NCBI RefSeq assembly: GCF_026262505.1
Contig: NC_067204.1
Location: 23,157,300-23,221,299, forward strand
Direction: 5' to 3'
DNA from: Trichomonas vaginalis G3
Taxonomy: Eukaryota > Parabasalia > Trichomonadida > Trichomonadidae
DNA length: 64,000 nt
The notes under the pieces are model-generated. The model had not been told where the DNA came from. It worked only from the letters and a program-made list of their open reading frames with translations, and did not search any database. A program made the translations under genes and the position numbers. The stretch's first letter is position 1, and every line of letters starts with the position of its first letter. This document shows, piece by piece, positions 30,348 through 41,200 of the stretch.

Positions 30348-31697
30348 ATGTCTGGAGAAAAGTCTAGTCATGATACTGCCCTAGAACTCTTGGATAAGTA
30401 TAATGGCTATAGTGATGAGTTCATCGAATTATACAACTTAAAAACTTTTGACCAAGAAGAAATTAACAAACTATATAATGCAATCAAAACCAAGTTGATT
30501 GATTCAAAGTTATTCTTGCCCTCAGAAGTCATATTCCACATATTTGCTGCTATGCCGTACAATATTCGCTATTCCAGATCGTATTGGACCATATTCAAGA
30601 AGATTTATGAAGAGTACCACCCAGATAAGATCAATATTATCCATCCTATAATACACTACTTCTTTTACAAAGAATATGGAATTATTGTTCATCAAAAGTT
30701 GAAACCTTTATTTAGCTACTTCGATAAAATGCACTACACATTAGAAGTTCATGAGGAGAACACATTATATCGAGCTATTATGGAAGATGACATTAATGCA
30801 ATGATTTCTTTCACAAAGAAGAAAGGATTTGATAAGAATCAAGCATTGTGTCATGAATATTATCCGGAAAGTCCTCTATCTCTTCTTGAATTATGTTGTT
30901 ATCATGGATCTCTTCAGTGCTTTAATTATTTAAGATCAGAATTCAAATCAAAGATCACCATGAAATGTCTCCATCTTGCATGCTTAGGCGGAAATAAGGA
31001 TATCTTGACTGAATGCATGCATGAAAGAAGACCAGATTAAAAATGCATGATATATGCTATTAATGCTCATAACTTTGAACTGGCATTATTCTTGAAGATG
31101 ACAAGTGGTCTCAAAATTGATTTGATGGAAGGAATATTGATCAATTCAAACTTCCCAATATACGCCCTCTATTTGGATGTAACAAATGATCTCGATACTC
31201 TCTTTGTTTATTCTCCATTGTTCAAACTTGCATCATTGAGCGAATATCTTCTTTCCCATGGAGCAAACTTCAATGCAAAATCAGAACGTGGAACAACTGC
31301 CTTGTATTATGCCGCAATGAAGAATAACTGTATTATTATTAAGAATCTAATTTCACTTGGAGCAAATGTCAATGTAAGAGAAATTGAGGGAAGATCGCCA
31401 CTTCATTATGCGGCATGCGGTAACAGTAAAGACGCAATTGAATTATTGATTAATCAAGGAGCAAATATTGAAGCTGAAGACATATTTAAACTCGCTCCAC
31501 TTCATATTTCTGTGAAAGAAGATGCAAAGGAAGCTGCAGAAGCTTTGCTTTCTCATGGAGCAAATTTTGAAGCTTCAAAATCATGTCAAAAATTTTGTAC
31601 AAAGTTGAAAAATTTACTCTGTAATACATGTGAATCATATTTTATCATTTATTTAAAAAAACTACACTTTTTTGACCAAAATAAAATTTCAAAATAA
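30348..31697 (+). pseudogene. ankyrin gene (DUF3447 family) interrupted by one in-frame stop
   Basis: The start is the ATG at 30348 (MSGEKSSHDTALELL), right after a GTG that could extend the frame by one codon. The N-terminal domain and 'LLELCCYHGSLQCFNYL' match the paralogs. At 31038-31040 a TAA stands where the paralogs have a charged residue in 'KP(D/N)xEC(M)'; the same frame continues immediately as 'KCMIYAINAHNFELALF' and runs through about three ankyrin repeats ('GANVNVREIEGRSPLHYAA') to 31697. Apart from that one stop the gene reads as about 449 residues. It uses more G and C than its paralogs. Either a young pseudogene, a sequencing error, or two products. Confidence 0.8.
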
Positions 31698-31781
31698 TAA
31701 TAAAAATAACACCACAATACTTCATAGAATATATAAATCTGATTTTTATAGATTTTACATGAAATAAGCGATAAATTTTTG

Positions 31782-31787
31782 TCACTT
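31782..31787 (+). promoter_or_regulatory. initiator motif TCACTT of the PP1-type gene
   Basis: TCACTTTTT lies about 16 bases before the ATG at 31800, giving a very short leader. Confidence 0.6.
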
Positions 31788-31799
31788 TTTAAGTAGGTT

Positions 31800-32786
31800 A
31801 TGAGTGAACGATGGCGCGAGCAGACTGATACAATGTGGCACAAGTCTGTTAGGAATCTCCAGCATGACTACGAAGAGAGTACTGACATTATTGATACTCT
31901 AATTGAAAAACTGTGGAGTGGAGCGCTTCCATCAATTGTCGAAGTCTCTTATATCATTGAACGATCAGTTAGTATTCTCAAGCAAGAGCCTAATGTCTTG
32001 AAAATTGATCCACCATTCACAATTAGCGGCGATATTCATGGCCAATTTAATGATTTTAAACAAATGTTTTTTCTGGCAGGCTTACCTCCCTACACTCGTT
32101 TTCTATTTCTTGGGGACTACGTGGATCGCGGCGATAAAGGCATGGAAGTCTTTTTAATTTTATGTTTATTCAAGATAAAATACCCAGAAAACTTTTATTT
32201 GATCAGAGGAAATCACGAAAGCATTAATATTACTCGAATCTACGGGTTTTACCAAGAAATTCTTGTTAAATATCATTCTGAGAATGTTTATAACTTATTT
32301 GGAAAGTTATTTGAAGCACTTCCAATTGCAGCACTTATAGGAAACCAAATTTTCTGTGTTCATGGCGGAATTACTCAATATTGTCCCACCATTGAAGATA
32401 TCCAAAAATTAGACCGATTTTCAGAAATTCCTATTACAGGAGCACTCAACGACTTACTCTGGGCCGATCCATCTCTTGATTCCGCCGGATTTACAGATTC
32501 TGAGCGTAATGCGGGCCACAGGTTTGGATCTGCTGCTACAGATAAGTTCTGTCATCAAAACAACGTCAAACTCATCATACGTGCCCACCAAATGATGATG
32601 GATGGCTGCAAATACTGCCACAATGATAAAGTTTTGACAATTTTCAGCGCTCCGAACTACGAAGGAATATCGCAGAATAAAGGTGGTTTTGCGATATGCG
32701 ACGAAAATCTTAATATTGAACTTGTTAAATATGCCGCTGCTCCCCCAGAAAGCGACAATGACCGATTATCTAATCTTGTATTTTAA
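31800..32786 (+). CDS. PP1-type serine/threonine protein phosphatase catalytic subunit
   Basis: 328 residues. All metallophosphatase signatures are present: GDIHGQ (77-82), GDYVDRGD (105-112), RGNHE (136-140), HGG (188-190), RAHQ (261-264) and SAPNY near 290. They hold two metal ions that hydrolyse phospho-Ser/Thr. Length and 'LFLGDYVDRG', 'KIKYPENFYLIRGNHE' favour PP1/PPP family. It is diverged: 'LWADPS' replaces the usual LWSDP, and the stretch before RAHQ is unusual (GHRFGSAATDKF). The N-terminal ~40 residues are not typical of PP1. This may be one of the many lineage-specific trichomonad phosphatases. The frame is intact. Confidence 0.92.
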   Translation: MSERWREQTDTMWHKSVRNLQHDYEESTDIIDTLIEKLWSGALPSIVEVSYIIERSVSILKQEPNVLKIDPPFTISGDIHGQFNDFKQMFFLAGLPPYTRFLFLGDYVDRGDKGMEVFLILCLFKIKYPENFYLIRGNHESINITRIYGFYQEILVKYHSENVYNLFGKLFEALPIAALIGNQIFCVHGGITQYCPTIEDIQKLDRFSEIPITGALNDLLWADPSLDSAGFTDSERNAGHRFGSAATDKFCHQNNVKLIIRAHQMMMDGCKYCHNDKVLTIFSAPNYEGISQNKGGFAICDENLNIELVKYAAAPPESDNDRLSNLVF

Positions 32787-33154
32787 TTATTTCGAAATTG
32801 AACTAAATGTATATGTAATTTACTATGATCTTTAAATTCTACAGAAAATTTTTAAAATTCATCATAAAATTCACGATAAATTTAATGGAATTTGAAATAT
32901 AATTCAAAATATGCTAAATGCTTAGCTTTAAATTCAGTATTTTGATTTGAACTTTCAAAAACTTTAGTATTAAGAGAAAATATTAGATTTTTGATTGTAT
33001 TTTACTAACATATGCCCAAAATTGAGATAGAATCTCAATTTTACATATACCATAAGATATATGTGGTAAAATTGGACCTAATCACTAATAGAACAAATCT
33101 TAGTTTATAATTCGATAATGAATTGAAATAAAATCTAGGAAATTCATATAATTT
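32787..33154. other. intergenic stretch, nothing recognised
   Basis: About 370 AT-rich bases after the phosphatase gene. No frame or repeat was seen. Confidence 0.5.
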
Positions 33155-33162
33155 ATGAGACT
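33155..33162. repeat. target site duplication, left (8 bp)
   Basis: ATGAGACT, repeated at 34247-34254 on the far side of the element. Confidence 0.65.
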
Positions 33163-33253
33163 AAGGATGCCGTTTTGCGAATAGTGTCACTTTTATAGCA
33201 CTAATTTTAGGTATCTTGCGTGCGACTTAAAATATCTAAAAAATTTTTACCTC

Positions 33254-33300
33254 GCATTCGGAAAAGACCTTCGCCTTCGGCTCCGGCCTTTTCCGAATGC
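33254..33300. repeat. GC-rich hairpin, 16-bp stem with one mismatch
   Basis: GCATTCGGAAAAGACC pairs with GGCCTTTTCCGAATGC around a GC-rich loop. It is followed by a pyrimidine tract. Confidence 0.85.
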
Positions 33301-33329
33301 TCGGCTATAAAGTTCATTCTATGCACGCC

Positions 33330-33430
33330 GCCCTTTTTCCTTTTTTTTTCTTCTTCTTTCTTTTTCTCTCTTCTTTTTCTTTCTCTTTTCTTTCTTTTCT
33401 TCTTCTCTCCCTCTCTCTTTGTTTTTCTTT
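33330..33430. repeat. pyrimidine tract (~100 bp)
   Basis: Nearly uninterrupted C and T directly after the hairpin. Open frames across it are artefacts of composition. Confidence 0.85.
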
Positions 33431-34348
33431 TTCATTAAAATTGAATTTTTATTTCAATAATTATTACTTAAATAGGTTTCAGAATAGGCAAACTTTTAAT
33501 AAATAGAAATTTTTGTGGATTCTGAATGTTCAAATTGAGAAATATCCAATTGTGGAATCATATTTTAAAAATGTTAAGATTTTATGAAGAAAAATGTCAT
33601 TTCCTATTGCTGTACTGTAATGTAGTTACCAGATCATGGAAGAAATTTTCATAAAAAATATATTTCGCTAGCGAAATCAACACATATTCATGATATCCAC
33701 TTCGGAAAATGATATAATTGAGTTTTGCATTTGAAATATTTAATATTTTCATAAAAATCTATTGAATAAAATTATCTAATTTTTGATTTGAAAGAATTCT
33801 ATCGTGAAATTTTGAAAGTATCATTAACAATCCGAGAGCAGTATGATGGAACAGTTATATCATTAATAGCAACTATAGGATATTTGACAATCGCAAATCG
33901 CATTTTTGACAAAATATCATGGGGGTTCTATAAGCTTACCTATATATGTAGATTCCAAAAATCATAAAATAAAAACGTGCGATTCTGACAAAAACCCGGC
34001 CAAATAGCACGAAAAATTGAATGGAAGTAGCAACTTCACTAAAAATCAATAAAATCGTGAAATTTATTATTTATTTGATACCTTTAAACTAGTGTTCACC
34101 GAAAAAATGGAAATATCATAAATATCATTATTCTCATTTTTAAAAAGTGCCAATAAAGCGAGGTAGAAAAGTGCCAAATATCGTGATATAGGATATTTGG
34201 AGAAAGTTGCTAGCATATCCGTTTTTTTCGCAAAGCGACATCCTTAATGAGACTTTGATATATTAATATGGTTGTTTCTTTTAAATGCATGACTAAACTA
34301 TATATATTTATACAAACAAAAATAAATTTATATAATAAAAAAATACAA

Positions 34349-36940
34349 TTAAACGCTGAAACCGAAAGGTCTTTCGCCATTTTGCTTAACAATGCAGAAA
34401 GGACGGTTGACTTCTGTCATCAAATCAAGCTGTGCCATATACAAGTTCTTTGAAACACCAGGAGGTCTATTTGGAATCAACATGAATATTGCAGATGCGT
34501 TAGATGAATATGTCCTTACTAGGTCTGCCATAAGAAGTGATCTCTTTATTTCTAAATTATCAGAATAATTCGGATTTTCTCCTACAGCAGTACAAATTTC
34601 ATTCCATCTATTGATAGTCAATGGTGTAGGTTCATCTTGAGATATACTTGTTTCTAATGTCATTACATCAGCTGTAATTCTAAATTTATATAGTAAATTC
34701 GCAAGATTTACTTCTTCTTCCTGAGCATTTGCTCCTGCATCTAAATCTGCGACTGTTATAACTCTTAGGCTTGTTATTTTCTTCCATTTTGGAGATTTTG
34801 ATAAAAGATAAGCCAAAATCAAGGTGAAACCACTTCCATTGATATTCCACCATACATCAATAAATCCCTTTGTTATCTCTGATAGCAGTTTGACATGCCT
34901 TACAACGAAAGCGTTTAAAACTGCTTGTTCAGCGATATCCAGCGATTTAATGTATTCTCCTGCAGGAATATCAACGAATTGTGTGTCTTTCCAGTCCTCT
35001 GGGAAAACCAAGCATAGTGTATTTGGCCTCATTCTACCTATTCCCATCATTAATATCAAATCTGTCACTCCTTCAACGAAAGTCTTTGCGCTTGTCACGT
35101 CATAGAACATTTTATAGCCATTCTGAGTTGTCAGGTATGTCGATTCACGCTCTTCGACCAGTTGTTTGAAAGTGAAATTTGTTGCTTCGTCGACAATGTG
35201 GACTCTTCCGACTGCGGCCATTCCGTTGTTGTGCAATAGCATGTTTAGGAAGTCTATTGTGGGATGCCTTTGATCGGGGTGAAGTGTTGTTATCAAAATG
35301 ATATTTGGTCGGAAAGTTTTTGGATGGGGCTGAACGTGATACAAAGCTAATTCTTCTTTTAGCGTCTGGTAGAAAGTTTTAGACTGTGTGACTGTTCCCC
35401 AGTGGTCTTCCATGTGTCTACATCTGAATATGATATAGAAAATAATCGTCAAAGCTATACATGGCAAAGCAATGTACCAACTAATTACAAACATCCTTAC
35501 AATGCAAAGAATCGCGCATATCAGTGACAGCCATTTACTATAGAACTTGAAGCTCGGCCTAAACCCCGGGTAATGCGCTGTTGCTGCGGTCCAAACTGTG
35601 TAATTTACAAGAGAAAATGGGAGAAGGAAGAAAATGTTCGTGATATACGTCATCATATCCGATGAGTCGATGATCGAGAACAGTATCGAGATGATCAGCT
35701 GGAAAATATGTCCCCACATTGTTTCTCCATTCACTTTCCATTTACTGAAGAACTTGGGAAGCAGCGAATCTTGGCACATGGCTGATATAATTCTACTTCC
35801 GCCTGTATGCATTGTCATAGATCCACCAAAACAAGCGGCAATGAATCCGATGTAAGTAATTATGGGTACTGCAGAGATTCTGAGTGCCCAGAACTTGCCT
35901 TCGATTGACGAAGAGTACCTAAACGAACATGCTTCGAGAATAAATGCTAAAATTAATAATACTGATGAAATCAGCATTGAAACGAATCCTCCGATTGGAA
36001 TTGCACACCTCGGAGGATTCAGATTACCACTAAAGTTGGCGCAAGTCATAATTGCGTTCGAAGCCGGGAATAAAATTCCAAATATTGCTAAAATTCCTGG
36101 TTCATGAACGTGTTGTAAGCCAAAGTTATTTCTGAGTGTAGATAGTGATAATCCTGTAAAGAATTCTGTGGAATTTGGCTTTCTTATGAAAAATCCCAAA
36201 AAGAAAACCAAAACTCCAGCGAGAAGAAGCACAAAAAGGAAAACCATGAGGTAGAATATCGTTCCTATACCAAATAGAGACACGAAAAATAGAATTAAGT
36301 TGAAAATTACTTGCCATAAAGTTCGATCCCATCTTGCTGAGTTTGTTAAGAACTTTGGACTGTAAAAATCGATGATTAACGATGCTGTGTAGGTTAAACG
36401 GAATGATATTGCTGTTGTATGCGCAATAACTAGAATTAATCCGGTGGCGCCACCAATTTCTGGTCCTAATGTACGTGAAAGAAGGTAGTAGAGACCTCCA
36501 TCACACATATCTCCGTTCGTAGATATAACACATAAACTAATTAGGGTAATATATGACATAACGTGAGATGCAAATAAAAAAAGAGAGGCAAGACCCCAAC
36601 CAATTGATTGTATTGACCTATGAAGATCAACAAAGAATGTAATGCATATTAAATTTAAAAACATAGGAATAAAAACGCCAATAAACCATTTAAATTGTTC
36701 ACGTTCGGCTGATTTTTCATAATGAACGCTAGGTTGTCTTTCAAATTCAGTACTTGGCTCTCTTTGACGTCTGAGTTCTTCAATTGCTGGACGTGCCTGT
36801 GGTTTTCGATATAAAATTGTATCTGGAGATCTATCTTGATCATCGAGAAAGCCAACATTTGAATCACTAGGAGGTACTGTTCTGATTTCCTCCTGGTCTG
36901 GGGAATTTACTTCTTCCGAAAGGCCAGGTGGCTCTGTCAT
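34349..36940 (-). CDS. cation-chloride cotransporter (SLC12 family)
   Basis: 863 residues from the ATG at 36940 (MTEPPGLSEE); a Met nine codons upstream lies in AT-rich leader. Residues 1-~85 are cytosolic and polar. Residues ~85-545 hold about twelve membrane helices with SLC12 hallmarks: 'GPEIGGATGLILVIAHT' near 160, 'SGNLNPPRCAIPIG' in the region that in animals reads GANxSGDLxxPxxxIPxG, and 'FGGSMTMHTGGSRIISAMCQDSLLP'. Residues ~550-863 match the SLC12 C-terminal domain ('FRPNIILIT', 'IDVWWNINGSGFTLILAYLL'). Such carriers move Cl- with Na+ and/or K+ and set cell volume. Ion selectivity cannot be read from the sequence. Frame intact, no introns. Confidence 0.9.
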   Translation of the reverse strand: MTEPPGLSEEVNSPDQEEIRTVPPSDSNVGFLDDQDRSPDTILYRKPQARPAIEELRRQREPSTEFERQPSVHYEKSAEREQFKWFIGVFIPMFLNLICITFFVDLHRSIQSIGWGLASLFLFASHVMSYITLISLCVISTNGDMCDGGLYYLLSRTLGPEIGGATGLILVIAHTTAISFRLTYTASLIIDFYSPKFLTNSARWDRTLWQVIFNLILFFVSLFGIGTIFYLMVFLFVLLLAGVLVFFLGFFIRKPNSTEFFTGLSLSTLRNNFGLQHVHEPGILAIFGILFPASNAIMTCANFSGNLNPPRCAIPIGGFVSMLISSVLLILAFILEACSFRYSSSIEGKFWALRISAVPIITYIGFIAACFGGSMTMHTGGSRIISAMCQDSLLPKFFSKWKVNGETMWGHIFQLIISILFSIIDSSDMMTYITNIFFLLPFSLVNYTVWTAATAHYPGFRPSFKFYSKWLSLICAILCIVRMFVISWYIALPCIALTIIFYIIFRCRHMEDHWGTVTQSKTFYQTLKEELALYHVQPHPKTFRPNIILITTLHPDQRHPTIDFLNMLLHNNGMAAVGRVHIVDEATNFTFKQLVEERESTYLTTQNGYKMFYDVTSAKTFVEGVTDLILMMGIGRMRPNTLCLVFPEDWKDTQFVDIPAGEYIKSLDIAEQAVLNAFVVRHVKLLSEITKGFIDVWWNINGSGFTLILAYLLSKSPKWKKITSLRVITVADLDAGANAQEEEVNLANLLYKFRITADVMTLETSISQDEPTPLTINRWNEICTAVGENPNYSDNLEIKRSLLMADLVRTYSSNASAIFMLIPNRPPGVSKNLYMAQLDLMTEVNRPFCIVKQNGERPFGFSV

Positions 36941-37638
36941 AAAATAAAATATAAAAATAAAATTCAAAATTGAGTTTTTACCATAAAATCTATCTCATAC
37001 ACCAACGAATGTTACTGAACTTAATCCTTCCTTTAAGAAGTGTATCTTTGAATTAGGTAAAATATAAGCTTGTCGAATGAACTGGTAATCGCAATTGCAG
37101 CATCAAGAAAAAAGAATTCTTTTTCCAGTTTGTATCAACTTAATTTGTTCGAAACCATGCTATGCAACAGACTTATTTCATCTGATCACAATAAAACATG
37201 ATTATCATGAAATATTTATTAGATTTTTGTTAATTCGCTCTTGAAATCAAAAATATCAATTACCCAATAATTACTAGCGGGTAAATTCTTTCTAGCATGA
37301 GTTAATTTGGGAGAAACAAAATTCATAATCATTTGATTTCTTTAATTCTTCGCTGTGTAATTCTTTTTCATCTTTATTTCTAATCCCAAAGAAATTGTGA
37401 CATGCAACATGGGACATATGATTCATATGGGTAAAGTATTGAGAATATTAATTATATTTTTAATTCATTATCGAAATTACAGCTGATATAAGAACTATTA
37501 TATGGTGAGATCATGAAAATCTACTTTCATGGGTAGTATGAGTCAATTTTCGACATCATTAAAAAAATTAAATAAGACAATCAATTTTATCAAAATTGAA
37601 TGACAAATATAAAAAATGTCGGGTAAGGAAATGTTAGA
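36941..37638. other. intergenic stretch, nothing recognised
   Basis: About 700 AT-rich bases between the cotransporter gene and the decayed ankyrin gene. No supported frame. Confidence 0.5.
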
Positions 37639-39380
37639 TTATATAGCTCCAATCGAAAGGAGATAATTTCTAACAAAATTGTTCTTTGTAATAGAGAGTG
37701 CAGTTTTTCCTGCATTATTCTTTGCACCTTTATTTGCTCCGACAGAGATAAGATATTTTACAATCTCAAGATAGCCATTTTGTGATGCAAAGATGAGTGC
37801 AGTATATCCATCATTATTCCTGGCTTCTTTATTTGCTCCAGCAGAGACAAGATATTTAATAACTTCAAATTGGCTAACGCTTGTTGCCCGAATAAGTGGA
37901 GTATATCCAAAATCATTCTTTGCTTCTTTATCAGCGCCAACAGATATGAGATATTTAACAACTTCAAGTTGGCCTTTTTCTGATGCACAAAGAAGTGGAG
38001 TTTGTCAAAATTTATCCCTTGCTTCTTTATTAGCGCCAGCAGAGATAAGGTATTTAACAACTTCAAGATGACCCTTTTCTGATGCCAAAATTATTGGAGT
38101 TTTCCCATTATCACTCTTTGCATCTATGTCAGCTCCAACTGAAACAAGATATTTAATAACATCAAGACGACTATATTCCGATGCATAACTGAGTGGTGTA
38201 AATCCAGAATTGATACTTCCAATTTCTTTATCGCAGCAACATTCAATTAGAGATTTAACAAGTCTAAGATTTCCTTCTTCGCAAGCTACATGAAGTACAT
38301 TCCTTGGATCATCAACCACTGATTTTTGAAATGTCTTTTTCCAAAGTCCTACTTCACATGCTTTTGAAATCATCTTTTGATTTCCTTGAGATGAAAGATC
38401 ATTAAAGAACCTATAGACACGTTGAAAATCATTAGAATTGTTAAGTTCTGAAATCTGTGATAGTATTTTCTTCTCAAAACTGTTAACTTCATCATTTTTA
38501 CCTGTTTTGCTCTCTTTATCTTGGAGATCTCTCCTAGATCTGTTATTTTCTTCATTTGTTTGCTTGAGTTTTCTTTCTTTATCTTGGATATCTCGTTTTA
38601 ATACATTGTTTTCATCATTTGTTTGCTTGAGTTTCCTTTCTCTATCTTGAAGATCTTTCTTTAATTTGTTATTTTCATCATTTATTTGATTAAGTTTTCT
38701 TTCTTTTTCTTGGAGATCTTTCTTTAATTTGCTGTTTTCATCATATGTTTGTTTGAGTTTTCCTTCTCTTTCTTGGAGATCTCTCTTTAATTTGTTGTTT
38801 TCATCATTAATTTGCTTGAGTTTTCCTTCCCTATCTTGAAGGTCTTTCTTTAATTTGTTGTTCTCTTCATTTGTTTGTTTGAGCTTTCCTTCTCTATCTT
38901 GAAGTTCTCTCATTAATACATTGTTTTCCTCATTAATTTGATTAAGCTGAAATTTGAGAGATTGTATTTCTGTGTCACTTTTTGTTTGTCACTTTGAATT
39001 GCTTTCAACTGTGTTTGAAGAGTTTGGATTCTCTCTGGAGAATTGGGCATGTCCCTTTCTGCTTGTATTAAGAAAGCAATAGTTCCATCAAGAACTCTCA
39101 TTTTAAGGTACTTTTTAAGTGATTTCAATATATTGATGACTTCTTCATAATTTTGTATAGTTACATATGCATTTCGAGTACTAGTAAATAATTTGTTTGC
39201 TTTGATTGTAGGATGTGATTGTTTCAAGAGAGTGATGAAGTCATTTGTTGTAAAATTTGTAAATTTCATGATTTTTTCTATATCATCTATTTCAAAGGTT
39301 GTAAATAACTTATCTTCATTAATGTAATCATTAATGTGAGCTGCAATGTATTCAAAATTCTGATGTAGTGCTTCACCCAT
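37639..39380 (-). pseudogene. coiled-coil/ankyrin gene with two frameshifts (paralog of 2881-4275)
   Basis: From the ATG at 39380 (MGEALHQNFEYIAAH) the N-terminal domain matches the gene at 2881-4275 ('IAAHINDYI', 'KKYLKMRVLDGTI'). The frame then shifts near 38985 and resumes as a coiled coil of 21-residue units ([21 protein letters not shown]; three heptads), followed by ankyrin repeats. A second shift near 38005 interrupts the ankyrin part, which continues in another frame to a stop at 37639 ('KTALSITKNNFVRNYL'). With two breaks it is probably a recent pseudogene; otherwise it would encode roughly 580 residues. Confidence 0.82.
38500..38910 (-). repeat. 63-bp tandem repeat, about seven copies (coiled-coil units)
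   Basis: Units encode variants of [21 protein letters not shown], i.e. three heptads each. Landmark CTTTCTTTAATTTGTT recurs about every 63 bases on the plus strand. Confidence 0.85.
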
Positions 39381-40044
39381 AGAATTATAATTCGTGGAAT
39401 TTTTATTCACTTTTCCCGATGAGTTTTGAATTTTCTTGCACAATTAACACTTAAGATCACGCGTATTTCGATGTTTCCGAGATATTTACACCAAGTGGTA
39501 TTGTATTTTCTAAATAGAAACTTAATTTTCTTGATTGAATATATTTCATGAAGATCAAATAAAACATTAAGAATATAAGTTTATTTTAAAACAACAAATA
39601 TATCCATTTAATGATCAACTGAGAATACTTCGAAAAATGATATTGCAAAAATTATTCTTGCAACTGTGGTTTGAATTGATTTCTTCATGATTTTGAAAAC
39701 CTTATTTTTGTGCCTGATGCTTTGTTTCTCAAATTCAAATTCAAAAAAAAATCTTTTTATTTTATGTTATTTTCTTACAAATGCTAAGATATGATAGCAT
39801 CGCTGTGTGTGGCAAGAGACGACAAAATCTATGAAATTCAATTTAATATTGTAATTTGAACAAAGTTGGTTGCTATTCCTTATATAGTTGAGAGTACCAT
39901 TCGTGGGGAAACATGCAGGGGATGTTTGTAACGTTATTGTACAAAAAATCTTATTAAATGAAATCTGAAATCATTTTCAGAATCAGAAACGAAGATATTC
40001 ACAGTAAAATTAAACAAAGATTACGGTATATAGCTACTCACCTT
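39381..40044. other. intergenic stretch, nothing recognised
   Basis: About 660 AT-rich bases between the decayed ankyrin gene and the 3' end of the Rab gene. Confidence 0.5.
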
Positions 40045-40644
40045 TTAACACCAACAAGAAGCTTCACCAATTGGGCGACCTTTCAGATTTGTTGTGTGTA
40101 TTTCTTCTGAACTTACTATATTGTCCTTCGTTTGCTTGATTGCTTTGGCCATTTCAATAAACATCTCATTAACATTTGAATTAAATTTTGCTGAAGTTTC
40201 CATGAATGGCATACCGAGTGATTCTGCAACATTTGCTGCTTCATCCTTTTTAACTGCTCTTGCGCTTTCTAAATCGGATTTGTTTCCTATTAAAATTTTA
40301 TAACTTTCTGGGTTGGATAATGACTGTACATCTTTGACCCATTGAGGTATTGCATCAAATGATTCACGATCTGAGATATCATAAACGATAATTATTCCAT
40401 CGGCCGCATGATAATAATTTGAAGTAATTGTTCTAAAGCGTTCTTGACCACCAGTATCGTATATTTGGAGTTTCACTAGCTTGTCATCTACTGTTACTGT
40501 TTTAATTTTGAAATCAACACCGATTGTAGAAAGATAATTATCTGAAAAAGTATTATCGCAAAATCTGAACAATAAAGAACTCTTTCCGCAGCCTGCGTTT
40601 CCTATTAATACAATTTTGAAAATATAGTCAGGATCTTCTAGCAT
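40045..40644 (-). CDS. Rab-family small GTPase
   Basis: 199 residues with all GTP-binding motifs: P-loop GNAGCGKS (15-22), effector region 'STIGVDFKIKTV', switch II 'DTGGQERFRT' (63-72), NKSD (121-124) and TSAK (150-153). The C-terminus ends CWC, a Rab-type CXC site for two geranylgeranyl groups, so it should cycle on and off membranes in vesicle traffic. 'STIGVDFKIKT' and 'YYHAADGIIIVYDI' are closest in style to Rab1/Rab8. Switch II has GGQ where Rabs normally have AGQ; the catalytic Gln is kept. This Gly is typical of Arf and G-alpha proteins. Frame intact. Confidence 0.95.
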   Translation of the reverse strand: MLEDPDYIFKIVLIGNAGCGKSSLLFRFCDNTFSDNYLSTIGVDFKIKTVTVDDKLVKLQIYDTGGQERFRTITSNYYHAADGIIIVYDISDRESFDAIPQWVKDVQSLSNPESYKILIGNKSDLESARAVKKDEAANVAESLGMPFMETSAKFNSNVNEMFIEMAKAIKQTKDNIVSSEEIHTTNLKGRPIGEASCWC

Positions 40645-40771
40645 GTTTCAAACAATAAAAATTATTTTGACATGTAAATTTATTATTTGTAAAGGTCAAA
40701 ATCTTATCTACAATAGTTTTATCGTCAATCGATAGAAATGAGATAAAAAAGTGATAAAATTTATTGAAGAA

Positions 40772-41200
40772 ATGATTCGTTTCTTCTTAGTCTTCAACAG
40801 ACAGGGTGCGGTTCGTCTTGTAAAATGGTACACACCATACTCAACCGCAGAAAAGGAAAAGCTTAAAACTGATATCCATCGTCTTGTTTGCCGCCGTGCT
40901 TCAAATCTAACAAACGTCCTCGAATATAAGAACTATAAAATCATCTATCGTCCATACGCTGCTCTTTTCATGTGTATGTGCGTTGATGCAAACGATAATG
41001 AATTTGCTATCCTCGAAACAATCCATCTTTTCGTTGAAGTTATGGATCAGTACTTCGGAAAGGTTCGTGAATTGGACTTATTGCTGCAATTCCATAAAGT
41101 TTACGCAATTCTTGATGAATTTATTGTCGCAGGCGAAGTCGGTGAGTGCAACAAGCAAATTATTGTTGACCGCATGAAGATGCTTGATGATCTTAGTTAA
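40772..41200 (+). CDS. AP2S: AP-2 complex sigma subunit (clathrin adaptor small chain)
   Basis: 142 residues from the ATG at 40772; the longer frame would need a GTG start and adds 7 residues absent from the family. The start 'MIRFFLVFNRQGAVRLVKWY' and 'YKNYKIIYRPYAALFMCMCV', 'NDNEFAILETIHLFVEV' and 'KVYAILDEFIVAGEV' match AP-2 sigma along the whole normal length (human 142 residues). AP-2 sigma binds dileucine signals with alpha and helps recruit clathrin at the plasma membrane. AP-1 sigma is the main alternative, but KIIYR and the NDN block favour AP-2. It is divergent from the Rab gene, about 125 bases apart, sharing a promoter region. Confidence 0.92.
   Translation: MIRFFLVFNRQGAVRLVKWYTPYSTAEKEKLKTDIHRLVCRRASNLTNVLEYKNYKIIYRPYAALFMCMCVDANDNEFAILETIHLFVEVMDQYFGKVRELDLLLQFHKVYAILDEFIVAGEVGECNKQIIVDRMKMLDDLS

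Larger units (their letters stand above)
33163..34246. mobile_element. non-autonomous DNA element, 1.08 kb (hAT- or MULE-like)
   Basis: Inverted ends AAGGATGCCGTTTTGCGAA and, from the other side, AAGGATGTCGCTTTGCGAA, are flanked by an 8-base direct repeat. The end sequence resembles that of the element at 24581 (AGGGATGCG...). No transposase. Inside are a GC-rich hairpin and a pyrimidine tract, again as in the 24581 element. The element fills most of the gap between the phosphatase and cotransporter genes. Confidence 0.65.

Noticed and set aside
33220-33506. Phe/Leu-rich membrane-like peptides
   Set aside because: Composition artefact of the pyrimidine tract.
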